Source: DATATV01 sp035551355
Lineage (GTDB): Bacteria; Actinomycetota; Actinomycetes; Mycobacteriales; Pseudonocardiaceae
NCBI GenBank assembly: GCA_035551355.1
Contig: DASZNF010000027.1
Span: forward strand, 1 to 14,176
Reading direction: 5' to 3'
DNA length: 14,176 nt
Shown here: positions 6,220 to 14,176 of the stretch, piece after piece
How positions within the stretch are numbered: the first letter of the stretch is position 1
Layout of the letters: every line of letters begins with the position of its first letter
Notes under the pieces: generated by a model
Database searches by the model: none
The model's input: the letters and a program-made list of their open reading frames with translations, nothing else
Told to the model about the DNA's origin: nothing
Program-made: the position numbers and the translations under genes

Positions 6220-8381
6220 GTGAAGCTCTCGCCACGCTCCGCTTTGTCCACAAGGGACTGTGGCGGAGTGAACCGGTCACCGTAGCGCTTGGCCAGTTCC
6301 TTCGACCGGGCAACGAATCCGGCCAGGCCACCCTCGTACTGGTTGATGTACTGGATGACACCACCGGTCCAGGCGGGGAAGCCGATGCCGAAGATGGAGC
6401 CGATGTTGGCGTCCGGGATCGAGCGCAGTACGCCCTCGTCGAAGCACTTCACCGTTTCCAGCGCCTCGGCGAACAGCATCCGCTCCTGCATGTCGGTGAA
6501 CGGGATCTCGGTGCCGGGCTTGGTGAAGTGCTCGGCCACCCCGGACCACAGCGCGGTGCGCTTGCCCTCGGCGTAGTCGTAGAAACCCGAACCGGTGGAG
6601 CGGCCCTTGCGGTCGAACTCCTCGACCATGCGGTCGATCACCGCGTCGGCCGGGTGATCGACCCAGGTGCCGCCCGCGGCCTGCACGCCGGACTTGGTCT
6701 CCAGCCGGATCTTGCGCGGCAGGGTCAAGGTCAGCTCGTCCATCAGCTGCAGCGGCGGGGCCGGATAACCCGCCTGCGAACCGGCTTGCTCGATGGACGG
6801 GGCGGGCACGCCCTCGCCGACCATGGCCACCGCCTCGTTGAGGAAGGTGCCGATCACCCGGCTGGTGAAGAACCCGCGGCTGTCGTTGACCACGATCGGG
6901 GTCTTCTTGATCTGCTGGGCGATGTCCAGCGCCTTGGCCAGGGTGGCATCGCTGGTCTTCTCGCCGACCACGATCTCCAGCAGCGGCATCTTGTCCACCG
7001 GGGAGAAGAAGTGCAGGCCGATGAAGTCCTCGGTGCGCTTGACGCCCTCGGCCAGGTCGGTGATGGGCAGCGTGGAGGTGTTCGAGCCAAGCACGGCGTC
7101 GGCCGCGACCAGGTCCTCGATCTCGGCGAACACCTTCTTCTTCAGGTCGGGGCTCTCGAACACGGCCTCGATCACCAGGTCGGCGCCGGCCACGTCGGCC
7201 GGGGTGCCGGTGGCGGTGATCCGGCCGAGGACCTCGTCGGCCGCCTCGCGGGTCATCTTGCCCCGGGACACCGCCTTGTCCAGCAGCTTGCCCGAGTAGC
7301 CCTTGCCCTTCTCGGCCGCCTCGTCGGAGACGTCCTTGAGCACGACCTCAAGCCCGCCGCGAGCGCACACGTAGGCGATGGCCGCGCCCATCATGCCCGC
7401 GCCGAGCACCGCGACCTTGTGCGCGGTGTGCTTGTCGTAGCCGTCCGGGCGGGAGCCGCCGGAGTTGATGTGCTGCAGGTCGAAGAAGAACGCCTTGGTC
7501 ATGTTCTTGGAGATCTGGCCGGTGACCAGTTCCACGAAGTAGCGGCCCTCGATGGCCTGCGCGGTCTCGAAGTCGACCTGGGCGCCCTCGACCGCCGCGG
7601 ACATGATGTTGAGCGGGGCGGGCATCGGCGCGCCCTTGAGCTGCTTGCGCAGGTTGGCCGGGAACGCGGGCAGGTTGGCCGCGAACGACGGATTCGACGG
7701 CGTGCCACCGGGAATCTTGTAACCCTTGCGGTCCCAGGGCTGGCTGGCCTCGGGGTTCTCGGCGATCCAGGCCTTGGCGTGGGCCAGCAGGTCGTCCTTG
7801 CTGTCCACCACCTCGTCGACCATGCCCAGTTCCAGCGCCTCGCGCGGCTTGCGCCGCTGGCCCTGCAGCAGGATGTTCAGCAGCGCGTTCTGGATGCCGA
7901 ACAGACGCACCGTGCGGACCACGCCGGCGCCGCCGGGCAGCAGGCCAAGGGTGACCTCGGGCAGGCCGATCTGGCTGCCCTTGGCGTCCAGCGCGATCCG
8001 GCGGTGGCAAGCCAGGGAGATCTCGTAGCCGCCGCCCAGCGCCGCGCCGTTGATCGCGGCCACCACCGGCTTGCCCAGGGTCTCCAGCCGGCGCAGGTCG
8101 CGCTTGATGCCGGTGGTGGTGTCCAGGATCGACTGCGCGTCGGCCGGGGTGGCCTGGCTCATCAGCTTCAGGTCACCGCCGGCGAAGAAGGTCTTCTTGG
8201 CCGAGGTGATCACCACGCCGGTGATGTCGTCCTTCTCGGCTTCCAGCCGGTCCACCGTCGCGGTCAGCGAGTGGCGGAAGGTGTCGTTCATCGTGTTCGC
8301 GGACTGGCCGGGGTCGTCCATGGTGAGCACCACGACGCCGTCGGAGTCCTTGGCCCACTCGAACATGTTCTGCTCGGTCAT
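6216..8381 (-). CDS. fadB: Multifunctional enoyl-CoA hydratase / 3-hydroxyacyl-CoA dehydrogenase (trifunctional enzyme alpha subunit)
   Basis: Catalyses hydration of trans-2-enoyl-CoA and NAD-dependent oxidation of the 3-hydroxyacyl-CoA in beta-oxidation; cytoplasmic. At 721 aa it matches the length I recall for mycobacterial FadB (Rv0860). The N-terminal crotonase domain (about 1-290) has the oxyanion segment FFAGGDLK (65-72) and catalytic Glu120 (GGGYEISLACHRR) and Glu142 (GLPEVTLGLLPGGAG). The dehydrogenase domain begins with the NAD loop VLGAGMMGAAIAY (325-337), has SNTST (433-437), and carries catalytic His457 (GLHFFSP) and Glu469. Two C-terminal 3HCDH_C-type repeats follow (about 500-715). 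ATG 8381 is chosen because the protein then begins MTEQNMFEW, 14 nt after the fadA stop with GAGGACGAGAG upstream. It should pair with FadA as an alpha2beta2 complex. Confidence 0.97.
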   Translation of the reverse strand: MTEQNMFEWAKDSDGVVVLTMDDPGQSANTMNDTFRHSLTATVDRLEAEKDDITGVVITSAKKTFFAGGDLKLMSQATPADAQSILDTTTGIKRDLRRLETLGKPVVAAINGAALGGGYEISLACHRRIALDAKGSQIGLPEVTLGLLPGGAGVVRTVRLFGIQNALLNILLQGQRRKPREALELGMVDEVVDSKDDLLAHAKAWIAENPEASQPWDRKGYKIPGGTPSNPSFAANLPAFPANLRKQLKGAPMPAPLNIMSAAVEGAQVDFETAQAIEGRYFVELVTGQISKNMTKAFFFDLQHINSGGSRPDGYDKHTAHKVAVLGAGMMGAAIAYVCARGGLEVVLKDVSDEAAEKGKGYSGKLLDKAVSRGKMTREAADEVLGRITATGTPADVAGADLVIEAVFESPDLKKKVFAEIEDLVAADAVLGSNTSTLPITDLAEGVKRTEDFIGLHFFSPVDKMPLLEIVVGEKTSDATLAKALDIAQQIKKTPIVVNDSRGFFTSRVIGTFLNEAVAMVGEGVPAPSIEQAGSQAGYPAPPLQLMDELTLTLPRKIRLETKSGVQAAGGTWVDHPADAVIDRMVEEFDRKGRSTGSGFYDYAEGKRTALWSGVAEHFTKPGTEIPFTDMQERMLFAEALETVKCFDEGVLRSIPDANIGSIFGIGFPAWTGGVIQYINQYEGGLAGFVARSKELAKRYGDRFTPPQSLVDKAERGESFT

Positions 8382-8395
8382 GTTTTCTCTCGTCC

Positions 8396-9610
8396 TCAGA
8401 TCCGCTCGATGATGGTCGCGACACCCATGCCGCCGCCGATGCACAGGGTCACCAGGGCCCGGCGGGCGTCCCGGCGCTCCAGCTCGTCGACCACGGTGCC
8501 GACCAGCATCGCGCCGGTGGCGCCCAGCGGGTGGCCCATGGCGATCGCGCCGCCGTTGACGTTGAGCTTCTCGTCCGGGATCTCCAGGTCCTTCTGGAAC
8601 TTCAGCACCACGGAGGCGAACGCCTCGTTCAGCTCGAACAGGTCGATGTCCGAAGTGGACAGTCCGGCGGTGGCCAGCACCTTGCGGGTGGCCGGGGTCG
8701 GGCCGGTGAGCATGATGGTGGGGTCAGCGCCGGTGGTCGCGGTGGCCACCATGCGGGCCCGCGGGGTCAGCCCGGCGTCCTTGCCCGCCTGCTCGCTGCC
8801 GACCAGCACCAGGGCCGCGCCGTCCACGATGCCCGAGGAGTTGGCCGCGGTGTGCACGTGGTTGATCTTTTCCACCCAGTGGTACTTCTGCAGCGCCACC
8901 GCGTCGAATCCGCCCATCTCGCCGACGCCGGCGAAGGACGGCTTGAGCTTGCCCAGGCTGTCCTTTGTGGACTCCGGGCGCATGTGCTCGTCCCGGTCCA
9001 GGATGGGCAGGCCGTTGCGGTCGGTCACCGGCACGATGGACTTGGTGAAGTAGCCGCCCGACCACGCCTTGGCCGCACGCTCCTGGGAGCGCAGCGCGTA
9101 CTCGTCCACGTCGTCGCGGGAGAAGCCCTCGATGGTGGCGATCAGGTCCGCGCCCACACCCTGGGGCACGAAGTAGGTGTCGTAGTTGGTTTCCGGGTCC
9201 AGCGCCCAGGCGCCGCCGTCGGAGCCCATGGCCACCCGGGACATCGACTCGACGCCGCCGGCCAGCACCAGGTTGTCCCAGCCCGACCGCACCTTCTGGG
9301 CCGCGGTGTTCACCGCTTCCAGGCCGGAGGCGCAGAACCGGTTGAGCTGCACGCCGCCCACCGTGTCGGGCAGGCCGGCCTGGATGGCCGCGGTGCGCGC
9401 GATGTCGCCGCCCTGGTCGCCGACCGGGGACACCACGCCGAGCACCATGTCGTCGATCTGGTTGGGGTCCAGCCCCGGGTGCCGCTGACGCAGCTCGTCG
9501 ATCAGGCCCACCACCAGGGAGACCGGTTTGACGCCGTGCAGCGACCCGGTGTCCTTGCCGCGGCCGCGCGGGGTGCGGATCGCCTCGTAAATGAATGCCT
9601 CGTCGCTCAT
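8396..9610 (-). CDS. fadA: Acetyl-CoA C-acyltransferase (3-ketoacyl-CoA thiolase, trifunctional enzyme beta subunit)
   Basis: Cleaves 3-ketoacyl-CoA with CoA to acetyl-CoA and a shortened acyl-CoA, the last step of a beta-oxidation turn. It is 404 aa, essentially the length I recall for mycobacterial FadA (Rv0859). Thiolase landmarks are all present: nucleophile Cys93 in LNRFCASGLEAV, NEAFA (328-332), His360 in GGAIAMGHPLGATGA, and the acid/base Cys390 in CIGGGMG. It is the first gene of the minus-strand operon and precedes fadB by 14 nt, the same order as in mycobacteria. ATG 9610 is preceded by AGAGAGGA about 9 nt upstream. The leader is about 85 nt if the promoter at 9702-9729 is right, and contains a small hairpin (9657-9673). 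Divergent from a TetR gene that probably controls it. Confidence 0.97.
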   Translation of the reverse strand: MSDEAFIYEAIRTPRGRGKDTGSLHGVKPVSLVVGLIDELRQRHPGLDPNQIDDMVLGVVSPVGDQGGDIARTAAIQAGLPDTVGGVQLNRFCASGLEAVNTAAQKVRSGWDNLVLAGGVESMSRVAMGSDGGAWALDPETNYDTYFVPQGVGADLIATIEGFSRDDVDEYALRSQERAAKAWSGGYFTKSIVPVTDRNGLPILDRDEHMRPESTKDSLGKLKPSFAGVGEMGGFDAVALQKYHWVEKINHVHTAANSSGIVDGAALVLVGSEQAGKDAGLTPRARMVATATTGADPTIMLTGPTPATRKVLATAGLSTSDIDLFELNEAFASVVLKFQKDLEIPDEKLNVNGGAIAMGHPLGATGAMLVGTVVDELERRDARRALVTLCIGGGMGVATIIERI

Positions 9611-9656
9611 GCGAACGGGTCCTCTCTGACCTTGCGACTGCTCGTGCCTGGGACCA

Positions 9657-9673
9657 ACCGGCGCAAGGCCGGT
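9657..9673 (-). other. Small hairpin in the presumed fadA leader
   Basis: ACCGGC and GCCGGT pair over a 5-nt loop, about 47 nt before the fadA start codon and downstream of the predicted transcription start. No known riboswitch is recognised. It could be incidental in GC-rich DNA. Confidence 0.3.
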
Positions 9674-9701
9674 CTACCACCGGGTAACTTCGCCGAACTC
9701 C

Positions 9702-9752
9702 ATTGTCACGCTTATTGGCGGCTTGTCAACAGCGTGACCGGCGGCATACCGT
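9702..9752. promoter_or_regulatory. Overlapping divergent promoters and candidate TetR operator
   Basis: Minus strand: TTGACA (9724-9729), 16 nt, GACAAT (9702-9707) would drive fadA. Plus strand: TTGTCA (9723-9728), 18 nt, TACCGT (9747-9752), then 7 nt to ATG 9760, would give a leaderless TetR mRNA. The two -35 boxes share five bases. GTCACGCT (9705-9712) and AGCGTGAC (9731-9738) form a perfect 8-bp inverted repeat spanning this overlap, and TTGTCA also occurs at 9703-9708. A protein bound here could control both genes. Promoters are predicted from consensus only. Confidence 0.6.
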
Positions 9753-9759
9753 GCGACAG

Positions 9760-10392
9760 ATGACCGCCGACACGAGCACCGCCGCCGGGCCGCGCAGGCG
9801 CCGCCTGGAACCCGACGAACGCCGGGCGCAGATCCTGGCCTGCGCGCGGCGGCTGTTCGGCGAGCGCAACTACGAGTCGGTGTCCACCACCGAACTGGCC
9901 CGGGAGAGCGGCGTCGCCCGTGGGCTGATCAACCACTATTTCGGCACGAAACGCGAGCTGTACCTGGAAGTGATCCGGCAGTTGGTGTTCATTCCCGACT
10001 TCGCGGTGGAACGGCTCGCGCACGGCACCCTGGAACAACGGATCACCGCCAGCATCGATCGATTCCTCGAAGTGATCGAGCGGAATCGGAAGATGTGGCT
10101 CGGGATGATCGGCACCGGCGGCTACGGACGCGACCCGGATGTGGCCGCGATCCTGGCCGAAGCCGACGCCGACACCGCCGACCGAATGCTGGAAACCCTT
10201 GGCCTGACCGAAATCTCGGAGGGACGCGAGGAACTGCGGGCCATGCTGCGCTGCTACAACACGATGGCCAAGTCGGTCACCGGAGAGTGGATGCTGCGCG
10301 GCACGCTGACCAGGGAACAGGTGCGCACGATCTTGTGCACCACCCTGGCCAGCATCGTGCGGGACGTGCACGAGCCGATGTTCGGCGGCTGA
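9760..10392 (+). CDS. TetR-family regulator divergent from the fadAB operon
   Basis: DNA-binding regulator of 210 aa. The basic tail PRRRRLEPDERRAQIL (11-26) leads into a TetR helix-turn-helix (about 25-68), with recognition segment GVARGLINHYFGTKREL (51-67). The C-terminal helical ligand domain (70-210) is of no specific type I can name. ATG 9760 is chosen because a TTGTCA/TACCGT promoter places the transcription start at or next to this codon and there is no Shine-Dalgarno. A GTG at 9751 or an ATG at 9703 would lie on top of the promoter. Head-to-head placement with fadA suggests that it represses the beta-oxidation operon and itself, with an acyl-CoA or fatty acid as plausible ligand (inference). 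The next TetR gene lies 52 nt downstream on the same strand. Confidence 0.92.
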   Translation: MTADTSTAAGPRRRRLEPDERRAQILACARRLFGERNYESVSTTELARESGVARGLINHYFGTKRELYLEVIRQLVFIPDFAVERLAHGTLEQRITASIDRFLEVIERNRKMWLGMIGTGGYGRDPDVAAILAEADADTADRMLETLGLTEISEGREELRAMLRCYNTMAKSVTGEWMLRGTLTREQVRTILCTTLASIVRDVHEPMFGG

Positions 10393-10429
10393 GCTCCCGC
10401 CCGAGTCAAAACGGATTCCGGATCATTGC

Positions 10430-10435
10430 TAGCCT
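10430..10435 (+). promoter_or_regulatory. Candidate -10 box of the second TetR gene
   Basis: TAGCCT fits TAnnnT and lies 9 nt before ATG 10445, which has no Shine-Dalgarno. This is consistent with a leaderless or near-leaderless transcript. The -35 region is weak, so the gene may also be read from the preceding TetR gene. Confidence 0.4.
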
Positions 10436-10444
10436 TATTACGCG

Positions 10445-11065
10445 ATGATCAAAACCTCTTTTCTGCTCAACGAGGTGCTGCGCGAACCCGAAACGGATGA
10501 AGTGACCGTCCGCATAATGGATGCCGCGCTCGCCGAGTACCTCGCGCACGGACTGCGCCGGACCAGCGTCGACGACGTGGCCCGCGCGGCCGGACTGGGC
10601 CGGGCCACCGTGTACCGGCGGTTCGCCACCCGGGACGAGCTGGTCCAGGCCGTGCTGGTGCGCGAGGGTCGGCGCTATTTCGCCGAGCTCGCCGCGGCCA
10701 CCGAGTCGCTGCCCAGCCTGGCCGACCGGCTGGTGGAGGGGTTCGTGGTCGGCGTGCGCAACGCCCGCAGGCAGCCGCTGCTGTCCCGGCTGATCAGCAC
10801 CGAGACCCGGGACGCGCTGCCCCAGCTGACCGTGGACGGCGGGCCGCTGTTCGCGGTGCTGCGGGAATTCCTGGTGCACCAGTACCTCACCAGCGCCGAG
10901 GGGGCCGGGCAGACGCACGGCAAGCGGCCGCAGCAGGTGGCCGAGGTGATCGTGCGGCTGGGCGTCTCGCTGGTGCTCACCCCGCAGAGCAGCCTGCCGC
11001 TGGAGGACGACGAGGCGATGCGGGAGTTCGCCCGGACCTTCCTGGCCCCGATGCTCAGCTGCTGA
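10445..11065 (+). CDS. TetR-family regulator between the fad operon and etfD
   Basis: DNA-binding regulator of 206 aa. The helix-turn-helix is at about residues 22-68: IMDAALAEYLAHGLRRTSVDD is helix 1 plus turn, and AGLGRATVYRRFATRDEL is the recognition segment. The C-terminal domain is helical and its ligand is not recognisable. ATG 10445 is used; the next in-frame ATG, at 10517, would cut into the first helix, and neither codon has a Shine-Dalgarno. It lies 52 nt after another TetR gene and is convergent with etfD across two hairpins. Because it sits between two fatty-acid oxidation loci, a role in their control is plausible, but no matching operator pair was identified. It shares little with its TetR neighbour beyond the fold, so a recent tandem duplication is unlikely. 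Confidence 0.92.
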   Translation: MIKTSFLLNEVLREPETDEVTVRIMDAALAEYLAHGLRRTSVDDVARAAGLGRATVYRRFATRDELVQAVLVREGRRYFAELAAATESLPSLADRLVEGFVVGVRNARRQPLLSRLISTETRDALPQLTVDGGPLFAVLREFLVHQYLTSAEGAGQTHGKRPQQVAEVIVRLGVSLVLTPQSSLPLEDDEAMREFARTFLAPMLSC

Positions 11066-11069
11066 TCCA

Positions 11070-11105
11070 CTTTTCGCCCGCAAAAAAGGCTTTTCGGGCG
11101 AAAAG
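11070..11105. terminator. First hairpin downstream of the second TetR gene
   Basis: CTTTTCGCCCG (11070-11080) pairs with CGGGCGAAAAG (11095-11105), an 11-bp perfect stem over a 14-nt loop that itself contains AAAAAA and TTTT. It starts 5 nt after the TetR stop. Its right arm overlaps the left arm of the next hairpin, so only one of the two can fully form in a given RNA. Confidence 0.65.
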
Positions 11106-11144
11106 GGGCGTTGCCCGCATTGTCGCGGACAACGCCCCTTTTCG
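11099..11144. terminator. Second, bidirectional hairpin between convergent tetR and etfD
   Basis: CGAAAAGGGGCGTTG (11099-11113) pairs with CAACGCCCCTTTTCG (11130-11144), a 15-bp perfect stem. The loop can add a further CCGC/GCGG helix after one mismatch. Each strand ends its stem in CCCCTTTT, the form expected of a bidirectional intrinsic terminator. It ends 15 nt before the etfD stop codon. Confidence 0.8.
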
Positions 11145-11159
11145 TGCGTTTCCGGCGGG

Positions 11160-13346
<2,187 letters not shown>

Positions 13347-13658
13347 GAATCCTCCGGTAAGCCGGAATGTGTTGCGTTCCGGGGAGCCTACGCCACGTTA
13401 CCGACGAGTAACCACCGGGGCGTGGTGCACGTCGCACGAGTAGTACTCGCCGGTATGACCCTCCTGTTCTAACCCAGCGCGGCGATCAGCGCACGGAGAG
13501 CCGGTCCAGGTGCGCGGGGAGGAGACGGTGCGGCGGCTGGCCGAGTGGCCCAGCACGCCGGGCGGCTGACCGGCTGAGCTGCTGGCCTGATGGGCCAAAA
13601 CACCGGGGAGCGCGATGGTCGCTACCGTGGCCTGCCTCAGCCGCAGGGAGGTAATCAG
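13347..13658. promoter_or_regulatory. 312-nt intergenic region between etfD and the lipoprotein gene
   Basis: No credible gene is present. A minus-strand -10-like TAGGCT (13385-13390), about 38 nt before GTG 13346, probably drives etfD. CGAGTA-G-TACTCG (13437-13449) is a perfect palindrome with one central base, and ACGAGTA recurs at 13404-13410. Two small hairpins lie at 13536-13554 (GCTGGCC/GGCCCAGC) and 13583-13597 (TGGCC/GGCCA). A plus-strand TACCGT (13623-13628) may be the lipoprotein -10. Short open frames here lack coding character. Confidence 0.5.
13437..13449. promoter_or_regulatory. CGAGTA-G-TACTCG palindrome, candidate operator upstream of etfD
   Basis: 6-bp arms around one base. 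A third copy of the half-site lies 33 nt away at 13404-13410 (ACGAGTA), just upstream of the predicted etfD -10. The spacing is about three helical turns, which would suit cooperative binding of a dimeric regulator. The protein that binds is unknown. Confidence 0.45.
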
Positions 13659-14176
13659 GTGCGATCAGCAGTTGTCCGGATCGGCACAGGCGTGGCCGCG
13701 CTCCTCGTGCTGGCCGGGTGCTCGTCCGGCGGGAGCGGCGGGTCCGCGCCCAGCTCGTCGGCCGCCCCGTCGACGCCGGGCAACGGTGCGCCGAAGGTGA
13801 CCAGCCCGGTGGACATCGGCCGGTACCAGCAGAACCCGTGCGGCGCGCTGACCCCGACCGAGCTGCTGTCCTTCCAGGTCACGACCGGGCAGGCCGGGAC
13901 CAAGGGCACCATGCTCGGCCAGAACAACAGCCAACTCGGCGTCGACTGCACCTGGCTGACCAGCAACAACGTCGGGCTGAGCCTGTCGTTCACCACCGAC
14001 AAGGAGGGGCTCGGCTTCTTCTACGGCGGGGGCAGCACGCCGGACCGCATCCCCGACATCGAAGGCCAGCCCGCGGTGATCAGCGCGGCCGACGAGACCT
14101 CCGGCGACTGCGTGATCTCGGTCGGCGCCAGCGACACCGCGTTCTACGCGGCCACCGTCAAGAACGACACCGAGGC
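13659..14176 (+). CDS. DUF3558-type secreted lipoprotein (3' end outside window)
   Basis: Partial gene: 172 codons, open to the window edge. The signal peptide is MRSAVVRIGTGVAALLVLAGC, with lipobox LAGC and lipidated Cys21. A Ser/Gly/Pro-rich linker follows (22-50). The globular part begins near residue 51 and shows the DUF3558 pattern NPCGALTPTELLSF (Cys61), VDCTW (Cys97) and SGDC (Cys151). Cys61, Cys97 and Cys151 may form disulfides outside the cell. GTG 13659 is chosen because AGGGAGG (13645-13651) lies 7 nt upstream and the signal peptide then starts with two arginines. Such lipoproteins are numerous in Pseudonocardiaceae and related actinomycetes and their function is unknown. It is divergent from etfD across a long intergenic region, and no functional link is evident. 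Confidence 0.9.
   Translation, partial: MRSAVVRIGTGVAALLVLAGCSSGGSGGSAPSSSAAPSTPGNGAPKVTSPVDIGRYQQNPCGALTPTELLSFQVTTGQAGTKGTMLGQNNSQLGVDCTWLTSNNVGLSLSFTTDKEGLGFFYGGGSTPDRIPDIEGQPAVISAADETSGDCVISVGASDTAFYAATVKNDTE

Noticed and set aside
8382..8444. N-terminal extension of fadB beyond ATG 8381
   Set aside because: The added residues overlap fadA, are Arg/His-rich and unlike crotonases; MTEQNMFEW is the natural start.
6528..9053. Very long plus-strand open frame (841 codons) opposite fadB and fadA
   Set aside because: It is the mirror of two full-length enzymes with intact active sites. Its protein is Gly/Val/His/Asp/Arg-rich with no family features, as expected from antisense of GC3-rich genes.
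13455..13472. Five-codon frame MTLLF, possible leader peptide before the lipoprotein gene
   Set aside because: No Shine-Dalgarno, no linked terminator/antiterminator, and about 190 nt from the gene; chance occurrence is likely.
13469..13600. Minus-strand frame ending in LRALIAALG, possibly the end of a broken gene
   Set aside because: Only the last residues look protein-like; upstream it is Pro/Arg/Ala-rich with no recognisable domain and no start.

Overview
High-GC DNA whose codons mostly end in G or C, with many GTG starts and several regulator genes that lack a Shine-Dalgarno sequence. It carries fadA-fadB, an etfD-type membrane Fe-S reductase and a DUF3558 lipoprotein. Together these point to an actinomycete, most likely Pseudonocardiaceae or a close relative; the genus cannot be read from this window. 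All functions are inferred from motifs and remembered family members, with no database search.

Left block (1-1850): a GntR/FCD regulator and a complete acdS (ACC deaminase) form a two-gene plus-strand operon with 2 nt between them. A 12-bp palindrome covers the likely promoter/start of the regulator. Codon use here is looser (many T-ending codons and TTG) than in the fad genes.

Accessory block (1822-5324): on the minus strand lie a TetR regulator, a spermidine-synthase-fold protein with an unassigned C-terminal half, and a class I SAM methyltransferase. A RimJ/RimL-type GNAT acetyltransferase is divergent from the methyltransferase. A strong hairpin at 5330-5359 closes the block.

Fatty-acid block (5386-13346): a minus-strand operon fadA-fadB-SDR encodes thiolase, a multifunctional hydratase/3-hydroxyacyl-CoA dehydrogenase and an HSDL2-like short-chain dehydrogenase. 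A TetR gene is divergent from it, and the two genes share a short intergenic region with overlapping opposed promoter elements and an 8-bp inverted repeat. A second TetR gene follows. It is convergent, across a double hairpin, with etfD, which encodes the quinone-side oxidoreductase for electrons from acyl-CoA dehydrogenases. FadA/FadB would perform the last three steps of beta-oxidation and EtfD would pass electrons from the first step to menaquinone. The two TetR proteins are natural candidates to control this module.

Right edge (13347-14176): a 312-nt non-coding stretch with the probable etfD promoter, a CGAGTA/TACTCG palindrome and two small hairpins, then the first 172 codons of a DUF3558 lipoprotein that runs off the window. 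No tRNA, rRNA, CRISPR array, insertion sequence or phage gene was seen. The clearest candidates for something new are the acdS operator, the fadA/tetR control region and the C-terminal half of the spermidine-synthase-like protein. No wholly novel system is evident.
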